36,049 nucleotides of DNA from Planctomycetota bacterium (GCA_022616055.1 JAKEFM010000238.1:1-36049), one strand, 5' to 3'. Positions 1-8,025 are shown, counted from the stretch's first letter. Program-made: numbers and translations. Notes: generated by a model not told the origin, from the letters alone.

Positions 1-962
1 AGGGGGACGCCCCGGCGCGGTCCGCCTTCGGCCGGGCGAGGGGGAACCTCGCCGCCGGGAGAACCGAGGAGGCGCTCCTCGACCTGCGGTGGTTGCGCGT
101 CGGGTTCCCGGAGGAGGCCGCGATCCGCCGCGCGCTGCAGGAGGCCCTCCTCGCGGCCGGCCGCCTCGAGGAGGCGCGCGCCGAGGCGCAGGCCGACGTC
201 GAGCGGGACGCCACGCCCCTCCACATGGTCCTCGAGGCGCGAGTCGCGCCGACCGCCGAGGAGGCGGAGTCGCTCCTGCGGCGCGCCCAGGAGGTCGACC
301 GTTCCGATCCCGGCGTGCGCCACGGGCTCGCCCGCGGCCGCCTCGCGCGCGCGCGCGAGGCGGGGGCGGAGGTCTCGGAGGCCGAGCGGCGGCAGCTGCA
401 GGAGGACGGCCGGCGGGAGATCGAGGAGCTCGTCCGCGACGAGCCCGGCTACCTACCCGCCCGCGCGGACCGGGCCGCGCTCTTCGTCCGGACCGGGGAT
501 CGCGCCGCCGCCATCCGCGAGCTCGAGGCGATCCTCGGTTCCGACCCGGGGGACGAACCCTCCCGGCTCGCCCTCGGCCTCCTCCTCCTCGAGGAGGACC
601 GGGCGCCGGAGGCGGAGCGGGAGTTCCTCAGGCTCCTCGAGGCGCGCCCCGGCAACGCGCCGGCCCTCTACGGCCGGGCGGCCGCGGCCCTCGCGCAGGG
701 GCGGGCGCGCGACGCGCTCGGCGCGGTCGAGCGCGCCCTCGCGATCGATCCGGGGGACCCGCGCGCCCTCTTCAGCCTCGGGATCCTCCGGCGCGACGCC
801 CTCGAGGATCCGGAGGGGGCGGCCGAGGCGTTCCGCGCCCTCCTCGCCTCCTCGAGGTCCTCGAGGGCCCTCTCGCTCCTGGAGCGGATGCGGGTCCGGT
901 TCCTCCTCGACAAGATCGAGAAGGAGGCCGCCGCCGCCTCCGCGACGCGACCGGCGGGATGA
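1..962 (+). CDS. TPR-repeat protein, 5'-truncated by window edge
   Basis: The reading frame is open from base 3 to the stop at 960-962, and the residues before the first possible start (TTG at 93) already look like helical repeat (GRTEEALLDLRWLR), so the gene most likely begins outside the window. About 319 residues are visible. They are Ala/Glu/Arg/Leu-rich and show TPR-type helix pairs with the usual A/G and P spacing, for example GNAPALYGRAAAALAQGR and ALAIDPGDPRALFSLG near the C-terminus. No catalytic motif is visible. TPR arrays are protein-binding scaffolds; the partner cannot be inferred here. The stop overlaps the dtd start as ATGA, so the two are probably co-transcribed. The TPR assignment is fairly firm; the function is unknown. 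Confidence 0.75.
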   Translation, partial: GDAPARSAFGRARGNLAAGRTEEALLDLRWLRVGFPEEAAIRRALQEALLAAGRLEEARAEAQADVERDATPLHMVLEARVAPTAEEAESLLRRAQEVDRSDPGVRHGLARGRLARAREAGAEVSEAERRQLQEDGRREIEELVRDEPGYLPARADRAALFVRTGDRAAAIRELEAILGSDPGDEPSRLALGLLLLEEDRAPEAEREFLRLLEARPGNAPALYGRAAAALAQGRARDALGAVERALAIDPGDPRALFSLGILRRDALEDPEGAAEAFRALLASSRSSRALSLLERMRVRFLLDKIEKEAAAASATRPAG

Positions 963-1417
963 GGATGCGCGCGCTCCTCCAGCGGGTCGCGGAGGCCCGG
1001 GTCGACGTCGAGGGACATACGGTCGGTTCGGTCGCCCGGGGGTTCCTCGCCCTCCTCGGCGTCGAGAGGGGGGACGGGGAACGGGAGGCCGACCTCCTCG
1101 CGGAACGGGTCGCGCACCTGCGGGTCTTCGAGGATGCCGAGGGGAAGATGAACCTCGCGATCGGGGAGGCGGGGGGCGCCGTGCTCCTCGTCTCCCAGTT
1201 CACCCTCTGCGCCGACACGCGCCGAGGCCGGCGCCCGTCCTTCGACGGGGCGGCGCCTCCCGAGGTCGCCCGCGCGCTCGTCGAGCGCGTCGCCGGACGG
1301 CTGCGCGCCCTCGGCCTCGAGGTCGCCACCGGCTCCTTCGGCGCGAGCATGCGCGTCCACCTCGTGAACGACGGGCCGGCGACCTTCCTCCTCGAGGTAA
1401 ATCCCGGCGCCGCTTGA
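959..1417 (+). CDS. dtd: D-aminoacyl-tRNA deacylase (DTD)
   Basis: DTD hydrolyses D-amino acids (and glycine mischarged on tRNA-Ala) from tRNA, acting as a chiral proofreader of translation in the cytoplasm. The 152-residue product matches the usual family length of about 145-150. Both signature loops are present: SQFTL at residues 79-83, and NDGPAT at 137-142, which carries the Gly-cisPro pair that excludes L-amino acids. The N-terminus (MRALLQRV) is typical. Two in-frame ATGs exist, at 959 and 965; I chose 959 because it forms an ATGA overlap with the preceding stop, but 965 gives the more usual first residue. The following HU-type gene has its own promoter, whose -35 box overlaps the dtd stop codon. 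Confidence 0.95.
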   Translation: MRMRALLQRVAEARVDVEGHTVGSVARGFLALLGVERGDGEREADLLAERVAHLRVFEDAEGKMNLAIGEAGGAVLLVSQFTLCADTRRGRRPSFDGAAPPEVARALVERVAGRLRALGLEVATGSFGASMRVHLVNDGPATFLLEVNPGAA

Positions 1418-1442
1418 CAATCCGGTGCCCGGGCGACATCTT
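1414..1442 (+). promoter_or_regulatory. Sigma70-type promoter for the HU-family gene
   Basis: A perfect TTGACA (1414-1419), a 17-nt spacer and CATCTT (1437-1442, 3 of 6 matches to TATAAT) lie upstream of the HU-type gene. The -35 overlaps the TGA of dtd. Transcription would start near 1449, giving a leader of about 50 nt that includes a GAGAGAGAAGG purine tract before the ATG at 1499. The -35 is strong and the -10 is weak. Confidence 0.6.
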
Positions 1443-1498
1443 GCGCCGCCCTCGCGGGGCCGACCGCCCCGCGCCGCCGGGGCGAGAGAGAAGGCTCC

Positions 1499-1843
1499 AT
1501 GAAGGCGCAGAAGGGTCAGACGATCACCAAGAAAGAGCTCGTCCACCGCATCGCGGAGGGGATGGGTCAGTCGAAGGTGGTCGTCAAGGAGATCGTCCAG
1601 CGCTTCCTCGATTCGATCACGGACGAGCTGGGGAAGGGGAACCGCCTGGAGTTCCGCGAGTTCGGCGTCTTCGAGGTGAAGGAGCGCGCCCCCCGGCGGG
1701 CCCAGAACCCCCGGACGCTGGAGAAGGTCGACGTCCCCGCGAAGCGGGTCGTCAAGTTCAAGGTCGGGCGGATGATGCGGGCGAAGGTCGGCGGGGAGCC
1801 CCTCCCCGAGCTCCCGCCCGAGACGGACGAGGCGGAGGTCTAG
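1499..1843 (+). CDS. HU/IHF-family DNA-binding protein
   Basis: This is a nucleoid-associated DNA-bending protein of 114 residues; HU and IHF subunits are usually 90-100, and the excess is a short basic N-terminus (MKAQKGQTI) and an acidic C-terminal tail (PPETDEAEV). The helical dimerisation half is TKKELVHRIAEGMGQSK onward, followed by LEFREFGVFEVKERAPR and the DNA-embracing beta-arm around AQNPRTLEKVDVPAKR, where the Asn-Pro supplies the intercalating proline. The family acts as homo- or heterodimers that compact and bend DNA. Whether this one is HU-like or IHF-like cannot be settled by eye. It is transcribed alone from the promoter just upstream and converges on the transsulfuration operon with only 18 bases between the stop codons. 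Confidence 0.93.
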   Translation: MKAQKGQTITKKELVHRIAEGMGQSKVVVKEIVQRFLDSITDELGKGNRLEFREFGVFEVKERAPRRAQNPRTLEKVDVPAKRVVKFKVGRMMRAKVGGEPLPELPPETDEAEV

Positions 1844-1861
1844 CGCCTCAGGCCCGCCCCC

Positions 1862-3016
1862 TCACGCCTTCGCCAGGGCTCGGTCGAGGTCCTCGAGGAG
1901 ATCCTCGGCGTCCTCGACCCCGACGGAGAGGCGGACGAGGGAGTCGGAGAGCCCCGCCGCGCGGCGCTTCTCCTCGGGGACCGAGGCGTGCGTCATCGAG
2001 GCGGGGTGGTCGACGAGCGACTCGACCCCGCCGAGCGACTCGGCGAGGGCGAACCAGCGCGTCGAGGAGGCGAACGCGATCGCCGCCGGCCCCCCTCCCT
2101 TCAATTCGAGGGAGACGATCCCGCCGGAGCCGCTCATCTGGGAGCGGGCGAGGGCGTGCTGGGGATGGGAGGGGAGGCCCGGGTAGAGGACGCGCGCCAC
2201 CTTCGGGTGGCCGGCGAGGAACTCGGCGACTCTCCCGGCGTTGCGGCAGTGGCGCTCCATCCGGAGGTGGAGCGTCTTCGTGCCGCGCAGGACGAGGAAG
2301 CAGTCGAGGGGACCCGGGACGGCCCCGATCGCGTTCTGGAGATGGGCGAGCCGGGCGCGCAGCCCCTCGTCGCGTCCGACGACGGCGCCCCCGACGACGT
2401 CGCTGTGGCCGCCGAGGTACTTCGTCGTCGAGTGGACGACGAGGTCGAATCCGAGGGAGAGGGGAGTCTGCAGGGCCGGCGTCGCGAAGGTGTTGTCGCA
2501 GACGGAGAGGAGTCCGCGCGCCTTCGCCGCCGCCGCGCACGCGCGCAGGTCGACGAGGCGCAGGAGCGGGTTCGTCGGCGTCTCGACGAAGAGCATCTTC
2601 GTGTCGGACGAGAGGGCCCCCTCGAGGGCCGAGGGGTCCGAGGGGTCGACGAAGGTGAAGCGAAGCCCCTGGCGCGCGAGCACGGTCCGGAAGAGCCGGA
2701 ACGTCCCGCCGTAGAGGTCGTCCCCCGCGACGACGTGGTCCCCGGCGGAGAGGAGGCCCAGGGCGGCGTGGATCGCCGCCATGCCGCTGCCGAAGGCGAG
2801 CCCCCACGTCCCCCCCTCGAGGGAGGCGAGGTTCGCCTCGAGCGCGACGCGCGTCGGGTTCTTCGTCCGCGAGTAGTCGTACCCGCCGATGGGCCGCGCC
2901 GGCTGCGGCTGGACGAAGGTCGAGGTGAGGTAGACGGGCGTCATGATCGCGCCCGTCGAGGGGTCGGGCTCCTGGCCGCCGTGGACCGCGCGCGTCCCGA
3001 AGCGCGGGCCGGTCAC
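1862..3016 (-). CDS. Cystathionine gamma-lyase/gamma-synthase (Cys/Met PLP family)
   Basis: This is a 384-residue fold-type I PLP enzyme of the Cys/Met metabolism family. Visible are the YSRT element (residues 48-51), the PLP aspartate region SVCDNTFATP, the Schiff-base lysine K199 in HSTTKYLGGHSD, and the C-terminal substrate loop SLGGVESLVDHPASMTHA. The GTG start (3016-3014) overlaps the stop of the cystathionine beta-synthase gene as GTGA. Paired with that enzyme, the likely role is cystathionine gamma-lyase (cystathionine to cysteine, 2-oxobutyrate and ammonia), completing reverse transsulfuration. The C-terminus RLSVGVEDAEDLLEDLDRAL also resembles lyases. Gamma-synthase activity cannot be excluded, because the two share all these motifs and some enzymes do both. 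Confidence 0.9.
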   Translation of the reverse strand: MTGPRFGTRAVHGGQEPDPSTGAIMTPVYLTSTFVQPQPARPIGGYDYSRTKNPTRVALEANLASLEGGTWGLAFGSGMAAIHAALGLLSAGDHVVAGDDLYGGTFRLFRTVLARQGLRFTFVDPSDPSALEGALSSDTKMLFVETPTNPLLRLVDLRACAAAAKARGLLSVCDNTFATPALQTPLSLGFDLVVHSTTKYLGGHSDVVGGAVVGRDEGLRARLAHLQNAIGAVPGPLDCFLVLRGTKTLHLRMERHCRNAGRVAEFLAGHPKVARVLYPGLPSHPQHALARSQMSGSGGIVSLELKGGGPAAIAFASSTRWFALAESLGGVESLVDHPASMTHASVPEEKRRAAGLSDSLVRLSVGVEDAEDLLEDLDRALAKA

Positions 3017-4383
3017 GGCGCCATCGCCTGCAGGAGGTCGAACTTCGTGAGGATCGAGAACTCGCCGTCGGCGAGGCGGACGAGGACGGCGGGGTGGCCG
3101 CCGCGCAGGAGCCGCGAGAGCTCCTCGGCGGGGGCGTCGGGCCCGGCCACCGGGAGCGGGGCGCTCATCACCTCCCGGACGCGGACCTCGGTCGTGTTGC
3201 GGCGGGAGACCATCAGCTCGAGGGCGAGGTCCTCGCGCAGGGACCCGAGGACCGTCCCGTTGTCGATCACCGGGATCTGGGAGACCTCGTGGCGCTTCAT
3301 GAGGCCGACGGCGTCGTGGACGGAGGCCTCCGGGCCGACGAAGACGAGCCTCCCCGGCCCCCCCGCCTTCGCCGTCACGACGTCGAGGGCGTTCACCGGG
3401 CCCCGCTCCTCCGCGAACTGGTGCTCCTGCATCCAGGCGTCGTTGTAGACCTTCGAGAGGTAGCGCGTCCCCGTGTCGGGGAGGAGGACGACGATCCGCT
3501 CCCCCTTCGGGCGGTCCTTTGCGTAGCGGAGCGCCGCGGCGAGCGCGGTGCCCGCCGAGCCCCCGCAGAGGATCCCCTCGGACCGCGCGAGGCGCCGGGC
3601 GACGTGGAAGGACTCCCGGTCCCCGATCGCGATCACCTCGTCGATGACGGAGAAGTCGAGGATCGGCGGGAGGTCGTCCTGCCCGATCCCCTCGACCTTG
3701 TAGGGGTGGTGCGCCCCGAGGCGCCCCGTCTGGAAGTACTCCGCGTAGACGGAGCCGACCGGGTCGACGCCGATCACGCGGAGCTTCGGGTCCTTCTCCT
3801 TGAAGAACTTCCCCGCCCCCGAGATCGTCCCCCCCGTCCCGATCCCGCAGACGAAGGCGTCGAGCCTCCCGCCGCAGTCCTCCCAGATCTCCGGCCCGGT
3901 CGTGCAGTAGTGGGCGCGGGGGTTCTCGGGGTTCTCGTACTGGTTCGTCCAGAACGAGTTCGGGATCTCGCCCGCGAGGCGGCGGGCGACCTGGTGGTTG
4001 TTGCGCGGATCCTCGGGCGGGACCGCGGAGGGGGTGACGATGACCCTCGCCCCGAAGGCCTTCAGGAGGTTGATCTTCTCCTGGCTCATCTTGTCGGGGA
4101 TCGTGAAGATCATCCGGTACCCCTTCGCCGCGGCCGCGAGCGCGATCCCCATCCCGGTGTTCCCCGAGGTGCACTCGATCACGGTCCCGCCCGGCTTGAG
4201 CTTCCCGGAGCGCTCCGCCTCCTCGATCATCTGGAGGCCGATCCGGTCCTTGACGGAGCCCCCCGGATTCGCGGACTCGACCTTGAGGAGGATCTCGGCG
4301 GGGATCCCGCGCGCCATCCGCTCGGACAGGCGGACCATCGGCGTGCGGCCGATCGCCTGGACGATGCTGTCGTAGATCGGCAA
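3013..4383 (-). CDS. cbs: Cystathionine beta-synthase with C-terminal CBS domains
   Basis: This enzyme condenses serine with homocysteine to cystathionine. The 456-residue protein has a fold-type II PLP domain with K45 (SANPGGSVKDR), the phosphate loop TSGNTG at 72-77, and GTGGT at 182-186. From about residue 330 it has two CBS (Bateman) repeats, including VSQIPVIDNGTVLGSL. That layout matches cystathionine beta-synthase rather than plain cysteine synthase, and the Bateman pair suggests adenosyl-ligand control as in the human enzyme (inference). The TTG start keeps the conserved IYDSIVQAIGRTP opening; the next Met would remove it. No clear Shine-Dalgarno precedes it, and the promoter lies so close that the leader would be about 9 nt. 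It is the first gene of a two-gene operon, divergent from mutS2. Confidence 0.92.
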   Translation of the reverse strand: MPIYDSIVQAIGRTPMVRLSERMARGIPAEILLKVESANPGGSVKDRIGLQMIEEAERSGKLKPGGTVIECTSGNTGMGIALAAAAKGYRMIFTIPDKMSQEKINLLKAFGARVIVTPSAVPPEDPRNNHQVARRLAGEIPNSFWTNQYENPENPRAHYCTTGPEIWEDCGGRLDAFVCGIGTGGTISGAGKFFKEKDPKLRVIGVDPVGSVYAEYFQTGRLGAHHPYKVEGIGQDDLPPILDFSVIDEVIAIGDRESFHVARRLARSEGILCGGSAGTALAAALRYAKDRPKGERIVVLLPDTGTRYLSKVYNDAWMQEHQFAEERGPVNALDVVTAKAGGPGRLVFVGPEASVHDAVGLMKRHEVSQIPVIDNGTVLGSLREDLALELMVSRRNTTEVRVREVMSAPLPVAGPDAPAEELSRLLRGGHPAVLVRLADGEFSILTKFDLLQAMAP

Positions 4384-4398
4384 GGTCGACGCGGTCCC

Positions 4399-4428
4399 GT
4401 TATAGAGACGCCCGGGAAGGGGTGTCAA
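4399..4428 (-). promoter_or_regulatory. Strong sigma70-type promoter of the transsulfuration operon
   Basis: On the minus strand, TTGACA (4428-4423), an 18-nt spacer and TATAAC (4404-4399, 5 of 6) form the best consensus promoter in the window. The predicted start near 4392 lies only about 9 nt before the TTG start codon at 4383, so the mRNA would be nearly leaderless. The same AT-rich patch reads TATAGA (4401-4406) on the plus strand and may also serve mutS2, although no good -35 is visible for that direction. Confidence 0.75.
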
Positions 4429-4437
4429 AATCCGCGC

Positions 4438-6510
4438 GTGGACGTCCCCTCCCTGGAGGCGCTCGAGTTCGGGCGGGCGACCTCCCTCGTCGCGGCCTGC
4501 GCGACGGGGCCCCTCGGGGCGGACCGGGTGAGGTCGGAGCGCCCGTCGGGGGACCGGGAGGAGGTCGAGCGGCGCCTGCGCGAGACCTCCGAGACGATGC
4601 TCCTCCTCGCCGCGGGGGAGGCGCCCTCCCTCGCGGGAGCGGGGGATCCGAGGGGCTCCCTCGCGAAGCTCGCGGAGGGGAGCGCGCCCCTCGAGCCGAA
4701 GGAGCTCCTCGCCCTCGACGGCTTCCTCGCCGCCGCCGAGGCGGCGCGGGACTCCCTCGGCGGGCGGGGGGATTGCCCGGCCCTCCGCGCCCTCGCCCGC
4801 GGGATCGCCGATTTCGCCTCCGTGCGCGCCGAGCTCGGCCGGGCGGTCGACCCCGACGGCTCGATCCCCGACCGCTCGAGTCCCCGCCTCGCGCGCGTGC
4901 GCGGGGAGATCGCCCTCCTCGAGCAGGAGATCGCGGGGAAGGTCGAGGCGCTGCTCCGTCGCCCGGGGCTGCGGCCGCACCTACAGAGCCGCAAGCCCGT
5001 GTGGCGCGACGGTCGGGTCCTCCTCGCGGTGAAGAGCGGATCGAGAGGACGGATCCCGGGGGTCCTCCACGAGCGCTCCGGCACGGGGGCGACGGCGTTC
5101 GTCGAGCCCCCCGAGCTGGTCGAGCCCGGCAACCGCCTCGCCGACCTCCGGGTGCGGGAGCGGCGGGAGACGGCGGCCGTCCTCCTCGCGGCGACCCGCC
5201 GCCTCCTCGCGGCGCGCCCGGCGATCGAGGAGGCCTGCGCGCGGGTGGGCGCGCTCGACGCCGCCCTGGCGAAGGCCCGCTACGCCCGCGAGGTCGGGGC
5301 GACCGTCCCCTCCATCGCCGAGGGGAGGGCCCTCGAGCTGCGCGGGGCGCGCCACCCCCTCCTCCTCGAGGCGGTGCGGCGCGCCCTCCCGGGCGCCCCC
5401 GCCGAGGTCGTCGGGCTCGACCTCCGCCTCGGCTCGGACTTCGACCTCCTCCTCCTGACGGGGCCGAACACGGGAGGGAAGACGGTCGCCCTGAAGACGG
5501 CGGGGCTCCTCGCGGCGCTCGCGCTGGCGGGCTTCCCGGTCTGCGCGAAGGCGGGGACGACGGTGCCCCTGTACGACGCCTTCTTCGTCGACATCGGGGA
5601 CGAGCAGGAGATCGCGCAGTCCCTCTCGACCTTCTCCTCCCACCTCCGCCGGATCGCCCCCGCCCTCGAGCGCGCGGGGGAGCGCTCCCTCGTCCTGCTC
5701 GACGAGCTCGGCTCGGGCACCGACCCGGGTGAGGGTGCGGCCCTCGCCCGCGCGATCCTCGAGCGGCTCCTCGAGCGGCGGGCGAGCGTGCTGGCGACGA
5801 CCCACCTCGGCCCCCTGAAGTCCCTCGCCTACGTCCACCCGCGGGCGGAGAACGGCTCCGTCGAGTTCGACGCCCCGACGCTGCGCCCGCTCTACCGGCT
5901 CCGCATCGGGCTGCCGGGGGAATCGAACGCGCTCGCCGTCGCCGCGCGCCTCGGCCTTCCCGGGGACGTCGTCTCGAAGGCGCGCGAGTCCCTCGCCGGC
6001 GAGCGCCACCCCCTCGATCGCGCCGTCGAGGAAGTCCGGGACCGCAGGGTCGAGGCGGAGCGCTCCCTCGAGGAGGCGCGGCGGCTGGGTGAAGAGGCCG
6101 CCCGGGAGCGCGCGGAGGTCGAGGCCGCCCGCCGCGCCCTCGAGGAGGCGCGTCGCTCGGTCGCGGCGGAGGCGGAGTCGGTGGTCGAGGAGTCCTTCGG
6201 CCGGGCGCGGCAGGTCCTCGAGGAGGAGATCGGGGCCGCCCAGTCGCCCGCCGTCCGCGGCGGCCTCGAGCGCCTGCGCGGGCGGCTCGCGGAGGCGCTG
6301 CGCTCGACCCCGTTCGGGGAGCGCCGCCTCGCCTTCCTCCGGAGGCTCCGGCGCGACGATCTGGTCTACCTGCGACGGTTCCGCCAGCGCTGCCCGGTCC
6401 GGAAGGTCGACTTCGACCGGGAGGTGCTCTCGGTCCTCGTCGGGGGGATGCGGATGGAGGTCCCCTTCGACGAGGTCTCGTTCGTCGAGCCCCCGCCGGG
6501 ACCGGGATGA
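4438..6510 (+). CDS. mutS2: MutS2-family ATPase without Smr domain
   Basis: MutS2 proteins are ABC-type ATPases. In Bacillus they act on collided ribosomes, and in other bacteria they suppress recombination; they do not perform mismatch repair. The 690-residue product has the clamp/lever helices, Walker A GPNTGGKT at 342-349, the DIGDEQEIAQSLSTFSSH signature, Walker B ending in D422-E423 (LVLLDELGSGTDP), and a charged coiled coil at about 520-600. It stops after a KOW-like segment (VGGMRMEVPFDEVSFVE), where typical family members of about 780 residues continue into an Smr endonuclease domain; that domain is missing. The GTG start has no good Shine-Dalgarno but gives a family-like beginning (LEALEFGRA). 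The stop overlaps aroC as ATGA. Confidence 0.93.
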   Translation: MDVPSLEALEFGRATSLVAACATGPLGADRVRSERPSGDREEVERRLRETSETMLLLAAGEAPSLAGAGDPRGSLAKLAEGSAPLEPKELLALDGFLAAAEAARDSLGGRGDCPALRALARGIADFASVRAELGRAVDPDGSIPDRSSPRLARVRGEIALLEQEIAGKVEALLRRPGLRPHLQSRKPVWRDGRVLLAVKSGSRGRIPGVLHERSGTGATAFVEPPELVEPGNRLADLRVRERRETAAVLLAATRRLLAARPAIEEACARVGALDAALAKARYAREVGATVPSIAEGRALELRGARHPLLLEAVRRALPGAPAEVVGLDLRLGSDFDLLLLTGPNTGGKTVALKTAGLLAALALAGFPVCAKAGTTVPLYDAFFVDIGDEQEIAQSLSTFSSHLRRIAPALERAGERSLVLLDELGSGTDPGEGAALARAILERLLERRASVLATTHLGPLKSLAYVHPRAENGSVEFDAPTLRPLYRLRIGLPGESNALAVAARLGLPGDVVSKARESLAGERHPLDRAVEEVRDRRVEAERSLEEARRLGEEAARERAEVEAARRALEEARRSVAAEAESVVEESFGRARQVLEEEIGAAQSPAVRGGLERLRGRLAEALRSTPFGERRLAFLRRLRRDDLVYLRRFRQRCPVRKVDFDREVLSVLVGGMRMEVPFDEVSFVEPPPGPG

Positions 6511-7688
6511 GCGACCTCCGCTACCGGACGGCCGGGGAGTCGCACGGCCCGGCCCTCCTCGCGATTGTCGAGGGGGTCCCCGCGGGTCTGCGCCTGGAGG
6601 CCTCCGCGATCGACGCCGACCTCGCGCGCCGGCAGGGAGGATTCGGCCGCAGCCGCCGCCAGGCGCTCGAGCGCGACCGGGTCCGGATCCTCTCGGGGCT
6701 CAAGCGGGGCCGGACGCTCGGCTCCCCGATCGCCCTCCTCGTCGGCAACGCCGACGACTCGATCGACCGCCTGCCGAACCTGCGGGCGCCCCGGCCGGGG
6801 CACGCCGACCTCGCCGGCTGCCTGAAGTACGGCACGAGGGACGTCCGCGCGGTCCTCGAGCGCTCGAGCGCCCGGGAGACGGTCGCCCGCGTCGCGGCAG
6901 GCGCCGTCGCCCGGGCGCTCCTCCGGAAGTTCGCCGTCGAGGTGTTCGGCTACGTCCTCTCGATCGGCGCGGTCCGCGCCGCCCCGCGCCGGGTCCCCGC
7001 CTGGGGGGGAGGGCCCCTCGAGTCGGAGGGGCTCTCCCGGCTGGGGGAGGCGCGCGCGGCGAGGGATGCCTCCCCCTTCGCTTCGCTCGACCCGGGCGCC
7101 GCCGTCGGGATGCGGCGGGAGGTCGAGGCGGCGGCCCGGCAAGGGGACACGGTCGGGGGGCTCTTCGAGGTCGTCGCGCTCGGGGTGCCTCCCGGCCTCG
7201 GCTCCTTCGCGACCGGGGAGGGGCGGATCGACGGCCGGCTCGCCCGGGCGCTGATGTCGATCCCGGCGGTGAAGGGGGTGGAGATCGGGCTCGGGTTCGC
7301 GGCGGCGCGGATGCGCGGCTCGCGGGTCCACGATCCGATCCTCCGGAGGGACGGGGGAGGGTGGGGGGGATGGGCGCGGGACGGGAACAGGGCGGGGGGG
7401 GTCGAGGGGGGGGTTTCGAACGGGGAGGCCGTTTTGGTCCGCGCCGCGATGAAGCCCCTCCCGACCCTCCGGCGCGGGCTGCCCTCCGTCAACCTCGAGA
7501 CCCGGGCCCCGGAGCGGGGGACCTTCCAGCGGAGCGACGTCTGCGCCGTCCCCGCCGCCTCCGTCGTGGGGGAGGCGGCGGTCGCGTTCGAGATCGCCCG
7601 GGCGTTCCTCGAGAAGTTCGGGGGAGACTCGATCTCCGAGGTCTCCGCCGCCCGGCGCGCGTACCTGGAATCCTTGGGGTCGGTCTGA
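6507..7688 (+). CDS. aroC: Chorismate synthase
   Basis: This enzyme catalyses the last step of the shikimate pathway: 5-enolpyruvylshikimate 3-phosphate to chorismate, using reduced FMN. The 393-residue length is normal for the longer bacterial form. Signatures are GESHG at residues 10-14, the basic phosphate-binding run RRQGGFGRSRR, the FMN/substrate segment ERSSARETVARVAAGA, and NRAGGVEGGVSNGE near residue 300. The gene overlaps the mutS2 stop by ATGA, indicating co-transcription, although no functional link between the two is known to me. A run-rich patch (GGGWGGW, near residue 285) contains many G homopolymers but the frame stays intact through the conserved motif that follows. Confidence 0.96.
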   Translation: MSDLRYRTAGESHGPALLAIVEGVPAGLRLEASAIDADLARRQGGFGRSRRQALERDRVRILSGLKRGRTLGSPIALLVGNADDSIDRLPNLRAPRPGHADLAGCLKYGTRDVRAVLERSSARETVARVAAGAVARALLRKFAVEVFGYVLSIGAVRAAPRRVPAWGGGPLESEGLSRLGEARAARDASPFASLDPGAAVGMRREVEAAARQGDTVGGLFEVVALGVPPGLGSFATGEGRIDGRLARALMSIPAVKGVEIGLGFAAARMRGSRVHDPILRRDGGGWGGWARDGNRAGGVEGGVSNGEAVLVRAAMKPLPTLRRGLPSVNLETRAPERGTFQRSDVCAVPAASVVGEAAVAFEIARAFLEKFGGDSISEVSAARRAYLESLGSV

Positions 7689-7720
7689 CCTGGGGTTGCG
7701 GTGGGTGCGGAACTTTTCTC

Positions 7721-7748
7721 TTGACCATCGGGGTCGTCCACCTAGCAT
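7721..7748 (+). promoter_or_regulatory. Promoter of the tRNA-tuf-rpo transcription unit
   Basis: TTGACC (7721-7726, 5 of 6), a 16-nt spacer and TAGCAT (7743-7748, 4 of 6) lie between aroC and the first tRNA. The predicted start near 7755 leaves about 24 nt of leader before the tRNA-Thr. The position and quality suit a strong stable-RNA promoter that could also feed tuf and possibly the downstream ribosomal and RNA polymerase genes. Confidence 0.65.
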
Positions 7749-7778
7749 CTTCGGTTTTTCCCCGCCGGGGGTCGGATC

Positions 7779-7853
7779 GCTAGCGTAGCTCAACGGCAGA
7801 GCACCCGCCTTGTAAGCGGGCGGCTGTGGGTTCGACTCCCTCCGCTAGCTCCA
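7779..7853 (+). tRNA. tRNA-Thr (UGU)
   Basis: The acceptor stem GCTAGCG pairs with CGCTAGC, and the discriminator T is followed by an encoded CCA. The anticodon stem CCCGC/GCGGG encloses CTTGTAA, with the anticodon TGT at 7811-7813, and the T loop is TTCGACT. It is the first of four tRNAs ahead of tuf. Confidence 0.96.
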
Positions 7854-7943
7854 GTGCGGACGTCCGTGGGCGCGGTCGCCGCGGTCGCCACTCCCTGGAG
7901 CGGAACCGGAGCCGGGCGGGAAACAAGTCGATGGCGAAGCGGC

Positions 7944-8025
7944 GGGGAGATTCCGGAGCGGCCAAACGGGCCAGACTGTAAATCTGGTGGCACTGCCTTC
8001 GGGGGTTCGAATCCCTCTCTCCCCA
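7944..8025 (+). tRNA. tRNA-Tyr (GUA)
   Basis: The acceptor stem GGGGAGA pairs with TCTCCCC, with discriminator A at 8025. The anticodon stem CCAGA/TCTGG encloses CTGTAAA with the anticodon GTA at 7978-7980. A long variable arm (TGGCACTGCCTTCG) marks it as class II, as expected for bacterial tRNA-Tyr. Unlike its three neighbours, the CCA end is not encoded: the bases after the discriminator are CCC, so nucleotidyltransferase would have to add or repair the end. Confidence 0.95.

Noticed and set aside
89..958. The frame from 89 as the start of a 442-residue dtd fusion
   Set aside because: The upstream part is Arg/Pro/Gly shadow sequence in a different frame from the TPR gene, and DTD has a normal N-terminus at 959 or 965.
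4384..4980. A longer cystathionine beta-synthase start up to 4980
   Set aside because: The extra residues are antisense to mutS2, lie upstream of a near-consensus promoter, and have no family similarity.
7320..7430. A possible frameshift in aroC in the G-homopolymer region
   Set aside because: The frame continues into the conserved NRAGGVEGGVSNGE motif at the right distance, so no indel is needed.
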